From: DATLFA01 sp039934635
GTDB taxonomy: Bacteria > Actinomycetota > Acidimicrobiia > Acidimicrobiales > WLNW01
Direction of reading: 5' to 3'
DNA: 7,910 bases
NCBI GenBank assembly: GCA_039934635.1
Contig: JBDTLT010000249.1
Location: forward strand, 1-7,910
How positions within the stretch are numbered: the first letter of the stretch is position 1; the number at the start of each line of letters is the position of its first letter. Shown here one piece after another: positions 1-6,020 of this stretch. The notes under the pieces are model-generated. The model ran no database searches and had not been told where the DNA came from. It saw only the letters and a list, made by a program, of their open reading frames with translations. Position numbers and translations under genes: made by a program.

Positions 1-2
1 TC

Positions 3-413
3 GCGTCGGTGAGCGGGATCAACAGCTCGCTGTTCCACGGCGCGTACGGCGCGGCAAAGGCCGGGCTGATGTCGCTCGTGCGTACCGCGGGTCTCGAGTT
101 GCGGCCGCACAACATCCGGGTGAACGCGATCGCGCCCGGCGGCGTGGCGACCCCACGGCGCAGCGTCGCGACCGGTACGCCGGCAGAGTTGCTGGCCGAC
201 GGATCGTTGTCATCGTTCGCGTCGACGTCGGACATCGCGGCTTCGGTGCTGTTCTTCGCCTCCGATCTCTCGCGCCACATCACCGGCCAGACCCTGGTCA
301 TCGACGGCGGGGCCATGCTGCGCTACGCCTACGACATCGCGACGGTGCCCGCCCCGCCGGGACAGTCGATGGGTGAGCGTCCCGAGACGTGGGTCGCCCC
401 CTCGTCCACTTGA
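3..413 (+). CDS. Short-chain dehydrogenase/reductase (SDR), C-terminal part; 5' end outside window
   Basis: NAD(P)-dependent oxidoreductase of the classical SDR family, cytosolic, probably acting on a hydroxyl/keto group of a pathway intermediate. The window begins inside the gene, so the Rossmann nucleotide-binding N-terminus (TGxxxGxG) is not visible. What remains is diagnostic: the catalytic Ser (codon 6-8) lies 13 residues before the Tyr (codon 45-47) of the YGAAK motif, whose Lys is at 57-59. These are followed by the typical RVNAIAPGGV segment and the C-terminal GQTLVIDGGAML motif. The ending is about 30 residues longer than the usual stop just after the DGG motif, with a Pro-rich tail. 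The stop TGA at 411-413 overlaps a promoter-like -35 element, so the next gene may be transcribed separately. Family assignment is firm; substrate is unknown. Codons run in frame from base 3; an internal GTG at 9 is not the start. Confidence 0.93.
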   Translation, partial: ASVSGINSSLFHGAYGAAKAGLMSLVRTAGLELRPHNIRVNAIAPGGVATPRRSVATGTPAELLADGSLSSFASTSDIAASVLFFASDLSRHITGQTLVIDGGAMLRYAYDIATVPAPPGQSMGERPETWVAPSST

Positions 414-438
414 CCCTTGCGGCGCCCGTTCATACCAT
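410..438 (+). promoter_or_regulatory. Candidate housekeeping-sigma promoter ahead of the CoA-transferase genes
   Basis: TTGACC at 410-415 and TACCAT at 433-438 are separated by exactly 17 bases, matching the actinobacterial SigA pattern TTGACN-N17-TANNNT. It sits at the very end of the SDR gene, with the -35 overlapping the stop codon, in the only sizeable gap (414-516) before the first CoA-transferase. Transcription would begin near 444-446. Seen by eye; no experimental support. Confidence 0.5.
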
Positions 439-448
439 TGTGGATGCC

Positions 449-523
449 ATGTCCACATTGCGGAATCAGCACCTGCCTCCCGCGGCACTCACCGGAAGTC
501 TCCACCGGGCGCACCCGTGCTGA
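449..523 (+). other. Possible 24-codon leader ORF or displaced N-terminus of the CoA-transferase
   Basis: An ATG at 449, a few bases after the predicted transcription start, opens a 24-codon frame (begins MSTLRNQHLPPAALTG) that stops with TGA at 521-523, overlapping the GTG start (517) of the downstream CoA-transferase in a different frame. It could be a leaderless upstream ORF that couples translation to the enzyme gene, the true N-terminus of the enzyme separated by a frameshift or sequencing error, or chance. No homologue was recognised and it is too short for codon-bias judgement. Confidence 0.2.
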
Positions 524-1722
524 AGGGCCTGCGCGTCGTCGAGTTGGCCGAGCTCATCGCCGGCCCGTATTGCGCCAAGCTCCTGGGCGATCTGGGTGCC
601 GACATCGTGAAGGTCGAACCGCCGGAGGGCGACGCGGCGCGACGGCTCGGCCCATTCGTCGACGGCACACCGGGCGAAGATCGCAGCATCCCATTCCTTC
701 ATCTCAATACGAGCAAGCGGGCGGTCACACTCGACACGACGACCCCCCGGGGCGCCGCACTGTTGCGATCACTGTTGGCGGACGCCGAGTTGCTCATCAC
801 CGATCGCGTGCCATCGCAGATGGCCGCGTGCGGGATCGGCATCGATGACTTGCTCGAGGCGCAACCGTCCCTCGTGGTGCTGGCGCTGACGCCCTACGGC
901 ATGACGGGCCCCTACCGTGACTACCGCGCCTACCCGCTCAACACGTTCCACGCCGCGGGCGAGGGGTACATCACGCCCGTCGCATCGCATCTCATGCCGC
1001 GCGTGACCGATCGCCCGCCGCTGCGCCATGGGCGCTTTGCCGGCGAATACAAACTGGCGACGTATGCGGGGATGCTGGCGCTGGCGGCCGTGTACCACGC
1101 CCGAGCGACAGGGGTCGGCCAGGTCATCGATCTGTCCAAACAAGAAGCACTGATCGGACTCAACTACGTCGAATTCCAACCATGGCTGACCGGTGCGCTG
1201 CCGGTGGCGACGCGCGATTCACGAGCGGTGGCATTCGGCGGCATCATGCAATGCAGCGACGGGGAGGTGCAGTTCACCTTCCACGAACAACATCACTGGG
1301 ACAGTCTCGTCAAGCTGATGGGCAGCCCCGCGTGGGCCGACGAAGAATGGGCTGCCACTCACGCGTCGCGTCTGCAACACGGCGAACAGATCAATGTTCA
1401 CCTGAAGGAATGGATGCGCCACCAATCGCGCAATGACATCGTCCGCGAGGGCCAGTTGATCGGTTGCACTGTCGCGCCGTACAACACCATCGACGAGGTA
1501 TACGCGTCAGAGCAGATGGAAGTGCGTCAGTTCTTCCAACCCGTGACGCATCCCGTCGCGGGTACACACGACTACCCGACCGCCGCCTATCGATTCGACG
1601 ATGCCGTCATTCACCCCGGGCCGGCACCATCTCTCGGCCACGACAACGACCGCGTTTTCGGTGAACAGCTCGGCCTCTCTGCCGAGGAGCGTCGCGAACT
1701 GCGGGCGCAAGGGATCATCTGA
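517..1722 (+). CDS. CaiB/BaiF (class III) CoA-transferase, paralogue 1, Glu at catalytic position
   Basis: Transfers CoA between a donor acyl-CoA and a carboxylic acid, activating an acid for catabolism; cytosolic, normally an interlocked dimer. From GTG 517 it is 401 residues, the usual family length. Landmarks are GLRVVELAELIAGPYCAKLL (4-23), DLGADIVKVEPP (25-36), the TPYGMTGPY motif (125-133) and HARATGVGQVIDLS near 190-205. In formyl-CoA transferase and relatives a catalytic Asp (Asp169 in Oxalobacter FRC) lies about 20 residues before that last block; here the aligned residue is Glu177 in GRFAGEY. No good ribosome site precedes GTG 517 (GGAAG lies about 19 bases upstream), and the same frame stays open back to a GTG at 373, which would overlap the SDR gene. 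GTG 517 was chosen because homology starts there. It joins the next gene by TGATG, implying translational coupling. The acid substrate is unknown. Confidence 0.9.
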   Translation: MLKGLRVVELAELIAGPYCAKLLGDLGADIVKVEPPEGDAARRLGPFVDGTPGEDRSIPFLHLNTSKRAVTLDTTTPRGAALLRSLLADAELLITDRVPSQMAACGIGIDDLLEAQPSLVVLALTPYGMTGPYRDYRAYPLNTFHAAGEGYITPVASHLMPRVTDRPPLRHGRFAGEYKLATYAGMLALAAVYHARATGVGQVIDLSKQEALIGLNYVEFQPWLTGALPVATRDSRAVAFGGIMQCSDGEVQFTFHEQHHWDSLVKLMGSPAWADEEWAATHASRLQHGEQINVHLKEWMRHQSRNDIVREGQLIGCTVAPYNTIDEVYASEQMEVRQFFQPVTHPVAGTHDYPTAAYRFDDAVIHPGPAPSLGHDNDRVFGEQLGLSAEERRELRAQGII

Positions 1723-2918
1723 TGCCGGACGCCGTGACTCCCCCCGCAAGTGCCGGCGCATTGGCGGGCGTACGCGTCCTCGACTTCACGTGGGCGGTGT
1801 CCGGGCCGACGGCCACGATGATGCTTGCCAGCCTCGGGGCGGAGGTCATCAAAGTCGAGAGCCCGCGGCGTCCCGATGTCGTTCGCCGCAATCCCCCGCT
1901 CATGGCATCGACCAATCGTCAAAAGCGAACGATCACGCTCAACCTCGGCCATCCCGCGGCCATCGATCTGGCGAAGCGCCTCGTCGCGATCAGCGATGTC
2001 GTCGCCGAGAGCTTCCGGCCGAAGGTCATGGACGGGTTCGGTCTCGGCTACGGCGCGCTCCGCGAAATTCGCGAGGACATCATCATGTTGTCGAGTTCGA
2101 TGGCCGGCCAGCACGGACCGAGCTCGCACTTCGCGGGTTACGCCCCGATGTTCGTCGCGTTGTCCGGCCTCGGCGAGATGACCGGCTACGAAGACGGGCC
2201 TCCCGCGCAGATCCGCATCGGTGCCGACATCGTGGCCGGCGTGCACGGCGGCTTCGCGTTGCTGGCCGCGCTGTTCCATCACCAAGCCACCGGCGAGGGC
2301 ACGCACATCGATCTCTCGGCGATCGAGTCACAGTCGTGTCTCATCGGCGATTCGCTACTCGAATTCGCGGCCAACGGTACGTCGCCGCGCCGCTCGGGCA
2401 ACGACGAACCCGGCGTTGCTCCCCACGATTGCTATCGCTGCGCCGGCGACGATCGGTGGGTCAGCATCGTCGTGACCTCTGACGAAGAGTGGGCGCGGTT
2501 CGTCGGCGCGATGGGCACTCCCGCGTGGGCGTCCGATGCGGGCTACGCCGACTCGCAAAGCCGGTGGCAAAACCGCCATCGCCTCGCGCACGACATCGAG
2601 ACGTGGACGAGTGCGCGCACCGCTTCAGAGGTGACGTCGATACTGCAGGCCGCGGGTGTCGCCGCAATCCCCTCCTACCCCGCGGACGAACTCTTCGCCG
2701 ACCCCCACATCGTGGAACGCGACATGGTCGCGAACATTCCGGGGCCGGCGCGCGTGTGGCCGGTCATCCGGCTCGGAGGCAAGCTCGCACGCACGCCACT
2801 GCTGGTCGACCGGGCGTGCCCCGACATGGGCAACGACAACGCGTACGTGTTCCAAGAGCTGCTCGGCCTCAGCGAGGACGAGCTCCGCGGGCTCGCAGAA
2901 GACGGCGCGTTCGCGTGA
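1722..2918 (+). CDS. CaiB/BaiF (class III) CoA-transferase, paralogue 2, catalytic Asp present
   Basis: Second family III CoA-transferase, 398 residues, full length. N-terminal block GVRVLDFTWAVSGPTATMML (16-35) is followed by LGAEVIKVESP (38-48), and a HHQATGEGTHIDLS block lies about 15-20 residues after the putative catalytic Asp169 in RIGADIVAG. Unlike its neighbour it keeps the Asp that forms the acyl-aspartyl anhydride intermediate. Its ATG overlaps the previous stop by one base (TGATG) and AAGGGA at 1709-1714 gives a plausible ribosome site. The two proteins are clearly diverged, so they are ancient paralogues rather than a recent duplication. Tight coupling suggests equal expression and possibly a heteromeric enzyme, as known for succinyl-CoA:benzylsuccinate CoA-transferase (BbsEF) and succinyl-CoA:L-malate CoA-transferase (SmtAB); that comparison is inference. 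Donor and acceptor are unknown. Confidence 0.93.
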   Translation: MPDAVTPPASAGALAGVRVLDFTWAVSGPTATMMLASLGAEVIKVESPRRPDVVRRNPPLMASTNRQKRTITLNLGHPAAIDLAKRLVAISDVVAESFRPKVMDGFGLGYGALREIREDIIMLSSSMAGQHGPSSHFAGYAPMFVALSGLGEMTGYEDGPPAQIRIGADIVAGVHGGFALLAALFHHQATGEGTHIDLSAIESQSCLIGDSLLEFAANGTSPRRSGNDEPGVAPHDCYRCAGDDRWVSIVVTSDEEWARFVGAMGTPAWASDAGYADSQSRWQNRHRLAHDIETWTSARTASEVTSILQAAGVAAIPSYPADELFADPHIVERDMVANIPGPARVWPVIRLGGKLARTPLLVDRACPDMGNDNAYVFQELLGLSEDELRGLAEDGAFA

Positions 2919-2949
2919 CCGCCCTTTCGCACCACAAAAGGACGAAGCC

Positions 2950-3480
2950 ATGGCCAACGACGAGCACGTGATACCCGACGACGTCGACCAGTTCATCGCC
3001 GCGCACAAGCGAACCTTCATGATCACGCGGCGCAAGGACGGGTCGCCTACATGCCATCCGATGGCCCGCTTCTACGCCGACCGCAGCTACTACATGAACA
3101 TGTACGCGAGCAGCGTCAAGCACGCCAATCTCACGCGCGATCCCCGGGTCTGTTGCCTCGTCACCACCAACTCGGATGAACCCGAACTGCGCGCGGTCGT
3201 GTTGCGGGGTACGGCCCGCCAGCTACCCGGTGCCGAGACGCTCGCACGCGACGCGCCCGAAGGTGTCGTCCTCGCCCGCGGCATCGGCATGGAGGGTGTC
3301 AAGAGCGTCGAGGACCGGCCCGAGAAGTTCGAGCACGAAGACGCGGAAGACATGTTCAAGCGCGCCGCGGTCATGGTCGAGCGCATCCGCGACGAAGTGC
3401 GGGTGCTATGGCAGGTGACGCCGGTCGAGTCCGCTTGGCTCGAGGACGTTCGCACGATCGGAGAACCCCATGCCTCGTGA
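2950..3480 (+). CDS. PNPOx-like FMN/F420-binding split-barrel protein 1
   Basis: Small (176-residue) protein of the pyridoxamine-5'-phosphate-oxidase-like split-barrel superfamily, whose actinobacterial members bind FMN or cofactor F420 and act as reductases or as unassigned flavoproteins. The pattern is typical: an N-terminal helix (DDVDQFIAAHK), a strand pair around TFMITRRKDGSPTCHPM (22-38), then YMNMYASSVKHANLTRDPRV (48-67), where Lys57 and the ANLxxDPRV motif correspond to cofactor-phosphate contacts in the family. The C-terminal third (residues 93-150) is helical, acidic and unusual for a minimal split barrel. Start ATG 2950 has AAAGGA at 2937-2942, 7 bases upstream. It begins 31 bases after the CoA-transferase stop and its end overlaps the next gene by 11 bases. 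True pyridoxamine oxidase is unlikely given the context; cofactor choice cannot be decided by eye. Confidence 0.8.
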   Translation: MANDEHVIPDDVDQFIAAHKRTFMITRRKDGSPTCHPMARFYADRSYYMNMYASSVKHANLTRDPRVCCLVTTNSDEPELRAVVLRGTARQLPGAETLARDAPEGVVLARGIGMEGVKSVEDRPEKFEHEDAEDMFKRAAVMVERIRDEVRVLWQVTPVESAWLEDVRTIGEPHAS

Positions 3481-3931
3481 GCATCGGAGCATCAAGTTCA
3501 CACCCGAAGAGCTGCACGACTTCCTGCGATCGGACACGCGACTCATACTCGCGACAGTCGACGATGCCGGCAGCCCGTGGGGAGATGTCGTGCCGTTCGT
3601 GTTCATGCACGAACGCGTCTTCTTCCGCTTGCCCGTCGACACGCGTTCCTTCGCCAACATCGCGGTCGATCCGCGCGTGTGTTGCGTAGTCGAGAGCATG
3701 AACGGTCTGTCGTACTACGACATCAAGGGCGCGATCATGCACGGTGTCGCGGTTGCCACGACCGTCGATCACCAGTTTCCCGATGTGCTCGCCGCGCTCG
3801 CCGGCATCGCCGATCCTGTCGGGCCCGTTGGTTCCGACACCGTCGTCTACTCGATCGACCTCGGCGATTCGACGAGCTTCTCGTTCGAAAAGATCAAGTA
3901 TCGGTATCAAGACCGGGCAATGACGACGTGA
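3470..3931 (+). CDS. PNPOx-like FMN/F420-binding split-barrel protein 2
   Basis: Second split-barrel protein, 153 residues. It opens with a helix (TPEELHDFLRS), then TRLILATVDDAGSPWGDVVP (23-42), FFRLPVDTRSFANIAVDPRV (51-70) and a strand SYYDIKGAIMHGVAVA (81-96). This is the canonical order of a PNPOx-like barrel. It shares the DPRVCC core (67-72) with its upstream neighbour but is otherwise strongly diverged, and the Lys of the neighbour's SVKHANL is replaced by Arg/Ser in TRSFANI, which suggests altered phosphate or cofactor binding. The ATG lies inside the end of the previous gene (11-base overlap) with GGAG at 3460-3463, 6 bases ahead, so the two are likely co-translated. They may form a heterodimer, since split barrels normally dimerise across the cofactor site; that is inference. 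The stop is immediately followed by a hairpin. Confidence 0.8.
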   Translation: MPREHRSIKFTPEELHDFLRSDTRLILATVDDAGSPWGDVVPFVFMHERVFFRLPVDTRSFANIAVDPRVCCVVESMNGLSYYDIKGAIMHGVAVATTVDHQFPDVLAALAGIADPVGPVGSDTVVYSIDLGDSTSFSFEKIKYRYQDRAMTT

Positions 3932-3950
3932 TGCGCCGTTCGCGGCGCGT
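3931..3950 (+). promoter_or_regulatory. UUCG-loop RNA hairpin at the end of the second split-barrel gene
   Basis: GCGCCG-TTCG-CGGCGC (3933-3948) is a perfect 6-base-pair inverted repeat around a TTCG tetraloop, extendable by T3932-G3949 wobble and A3931-T3950. It begins on the last base of the stop codon (TGA 3929-3931). No T-run follows, so it is not a classic intrinsic terminator. It could be an attenuating or processing hairpin within the operon, or a U-poor terminator. The structure is seen directly; the role is inferred. Confidence 0.5.
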
Positions 3951-3983
3951 GCACCCGATCACACAACAGGAGCACCAACCAGC

Positions 3984-5084
3984 GTGAAGACATCCTTGGC
4001 TCATCGGCTCGGCATCGAGTTTCCGATCTTTGCATTCAGCCACTGCCGCGATGTGGTTGCCGCGGTTTCGAAGGCAGGCGGCGTGGGGGTCCTCGGCACG
4101 ACACGGCAATCGGTCGAAGAACTCGAGTACGACCTGCGCTGGCTCGACGAGAACCTCGTGGGCCAGCCCTACGGCGTCGACGTGCTCTTCCCCGCGTCGT
4201 CCGAGGGAGACGACCTGGTGGAGTTGGCGCATCGACTACCCGCTGAACATCTTCGCTTCGTCGAAGACCTGCGGGCCCGCTTCGGCATCCCGGCGCCGAA
4301 GGATCCGCTCGCGTATTCGCATTCGGGTGACAACCTGATCCCCACACACCTGCGGGCGCGCGAAAAGGTCGACGTCGTCTTCAATCACGGCCCCATGCTC
4401 ATGGCCAGTGCACTCGGACCCGCACCGCCCGACATCGTCGAGCGGGTGCATGCCCGCGGTGGCCTCATCGCCGGTCTCATCGGTGCACCGGGACAGGCGA
4501 CGCGTCACGTGAACGCCGGCGCCGATGTGATCGTCGCCCAAGGTTCCGAAGCGGGCGGCCATACGGGCGAGATCTCGACGCTCGTGCTCGTGCCGCAGGT
4601 CGTGGACGAAGTTGCACCCGTACCGGTGCTCGCCGCCGGCGGAATCGGCGACGGTCGCCAAATTGCGGCCGCCCTCGCGCTCGGCGCGCAGGGCGTGTGG
4701 ACCGGTTCGATCTGGCTCGCCGCAGTGGAAAGCGACGTCGAGGACGAAGTCAAGGCGAAGCTCATTCGAGCGACCTCGCGCGACACCGTCCGCTCGCGCT
4801 GTCTCACCGGCAAGCCGATCCGCCAATTGCGTACCCCGTGGGTCGATGCGTGGGGTGAGGAAGGTGCGCCTTCGCCGTTGCCGTCACCATTGCAGGGCAT
4901 GCTCGTGCGCGACACGATGACCGGCATCTTCGACCACCGAGTCGAGCCGGTGATGGGTACCGCCATCGGGCAGATCGTCGGCACGATCACCGAAGTGCGA
5001 CGCGTGCGCCGCATCATGGACGACCTCATCGAGGCCTACATCGAAGGATCGACGCGCGTCGCCGATCTGCTCAACGGCTCCTGA
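3984..5084 (+). CDS. Nitronate monooxygenase-family FMN-dependent oxidoreductase
   Basis: TIM-barrel FMN enzyme of the 2-nitropropane dioxygenase/nitronate monooxygenase family (PF03060), 366 residues, cytosolic. Hallmarks are VSKAGGVGVLG (28-38), VDVVFNHGP (129-137), the signature VIVAQGSEAGGHTGE (182-196) containing the probable catalytic His193, and PVLAAGGIGDGRQI followed by GAQGVWTGS, which bind the FMN phosphate. Start GTG 3984 has AGGAG at 3968-3972, 11 bases upstream. The usual N-terminal PIxxAPM motif is replaced by FPIFAFSHC, so it is a divergent subgroup. Family members also include quinone reductases and the IpdC protein of mycobacterial cholesterol ring degradation. In this acyl-CoA cluster a role as an oxidoreductase on a CoA-thioester is more likely than nitronate detoxification, but this is inference. 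It follows the second split-barrel gene by 52 bases that carry a hairpin. Confidence 0.88.
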   Translation: MKTSLAHRLGIEFPIFAFSHCRDVVAAVSKAGGVGVLGTTRQSVEELEYDLRWLDENLVGQPYGVDVLFPASSEGDDLVELAHRLPAEHLRFVEDLRARFGIPAPKDPLAYSHSGDNLIPTHLRAREKVDVVFNHGPMLMASALGPAPPDIVERVHARGGLIAGLIGAPGQATRHVNAGADVIVAQGSEAGGHTGEISTLVLVPQVVDEVAPVPVLAAGGIGDGRQIAAALALGAQGVWTGSIWLAAVESDVEDEVKAKLIRATSRDTVRSRCLTGKPIRQLRTPWVDAWGEEGAPSPLPSPLQGMLVRDTMTGIFDHRVEPVMGTAIGQIVGTITEVRRVRRIMDDLIEAYIEGSTRVADLLNGS

Positions 5085-5139
5085 GTGCAAATCCGATCTG
5101 GAATACAGTCCGACACAAGCGAGTGGTGAAGGAGATCCG

Positions 5140-6018
5140 ATGTTGACCATTGAGCAGGTGCTCGCCGGAATTCGGCTCGAGCCGATCGCAGACGGTCGCT
5201 TCTCCGCACCCAACATCGACTACTACGGTTCGGGCGACAACGCCGCGTCCGCCGCGATCGCCGACGTCATCTTCGGCGGGCAACTCATCGCCCAAGCCGT
5301 CGTCGCGGCCTCACTGTCGGACCCGAGCAAGTCGGTGAAGACCGTGACGACCGTCTTCGCCCGCGGCGGTCGCGTCAGCGAACCGGTGGAGATCGTCGTC
5401 GACCAGGTCGCGTCCGGACGCACCTTCGCCACCCGCACGGTGTCGATGATCCAGTCGGGTAAGACGATTGCCGAGTCGTTGGTGCTCATGCATGCCGACG
5501 AGCCCGACCTCGTGCGCCACCGGCAACCGGCACCAGCGGTCGACCCGCCCGATGCGCCTCGCACACGGGAACAAGACCACGGCGACTACATGGCCGCATT
5601 CGTCGACGGTGTGGATCTCGGGGCGGCGACCGAACAGGGCCCACCCGACGCCTCGGTGTGGGTGCGTTTCGGTCGTGCGCCCGACGAGGCCGCCGGCAAC
5701 CAGGCCCTACTGGCGATGGTCTCGTTGCCCTTCCTCACCGGCATCGCGTTGCGTCCGCATCGCGGCCACAGCTACGAGGACGCGCACTTGTCGATCTCGT
5801 CGGCCGTCATGAGCCACAGCATCACGTTTCACGAACCGGCCCGAGTCGATCAATGGCTGTTGCTCGATCAGACGGTGCCGTACGCGGGGCGAGGCCGTTG
5901 CTTCGGGCGCGGTGAGGTGTACACACAGGAAGGCGCAATCGTCGCGTCGTTCTCGCAAGACGGCATGATCAAGGCGTTGGTCCAACCGGACAACGCTCCG
6001 GACGGGAAGCGACTCTGA
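5140..6018 (+). CDS. Acyl-CoA thioesterase, TesB-like double hotdog
   Basis: Hydrolyses acyl-CoA to free acid plus CoA, or acts on a dead-end pathway thioester; cytosolic, 292 residues, close to TesB length (286). The N-terminal hotdog shows IFGGQLIAQAVVAA (44-57) and SGRTFATRTVSMIQSG (92-107), equivalent to the TesB 'GGQllAQAl...RdGrsFxxRxVxaxQ' pattern. The C-terminal hotdog shows SHSITFHEPARVDQWLL (225-241), GRGEVYTQEGAIVASFSQDG (256-275). Gln273 matches the TesB catalytic Gln278, but the TesB Asp204 and Thr228 positions appear to be hydrophobic (about Leu196 and Val223), an alignment made by eye from memory. The start ATG has a strong AAGGAG site (5129-5134), the best in the window, after a 55-base gap, so this gene may also be well translated independently. 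It ends two bases before the next gene. Confidence 0.87.
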   Translation: MLTIEQVLAGIRLEPIADGRFSAPNIDYYGSGDNAASAAIADVIFGGQLIAQAVVAASLSDPSKSVKTVTTVFARGGRVSEPVEIVVDQVASGRTFATRTVSMIQSGKTIAESLVLMHADEPDLVRHRQPAPAVDPPDAPRTREQDHGDYMAAFVDGVDLGAATEQGPPDASVWVRFGRAPDEAAGNQALLAMVSLPFLTGIALRPHRGHSYEDAHLSISSAVMSHSITFHEPARVDQWLLLDQTVPYAGRGRCFGRGEVYTQEGAIVASFSQDGMIKALVQPDNAPDGKRL

Positions 6019-6020
6019 TC

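Noticed and set aside
373..516. Upstream in-frame extension of the first CoA-transferase to a GTG at 373
   Set aside because: It would add 48 residues with no family similarity, overlap the SDR gene and begin upstream of the candidate promoter.
444..848. ATG at 444 opening a Cys-containing frame (MPCPHCG) at the predicted transcription start
   Set aside because: It runs through the body of the CoA-transferase in another frame with Arg-rich, shadow-like composition and no recognisable domain.
1601..2482. Long open frame across the junction of the two CoA-transferase genes
   Set aside because: Arg/His-rich translation typical of an alternative frame in high-GC DNA; both real genes there have full family motifs.
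4236..4826. Long open frame on the - strand opposite the nitronate-monooxygenase-family gene
   Set aside because: Antisense shadow of a firm coding gene; no motif and low-complexity composition.
5085..5139. Possible promoter ahead of the thioesterase (TACAGT at 5104-5109)
   Set aside because: No recognisable -35 at a suitable distance (CTGAGT only), so the -10-like hexamer alone is not enough.
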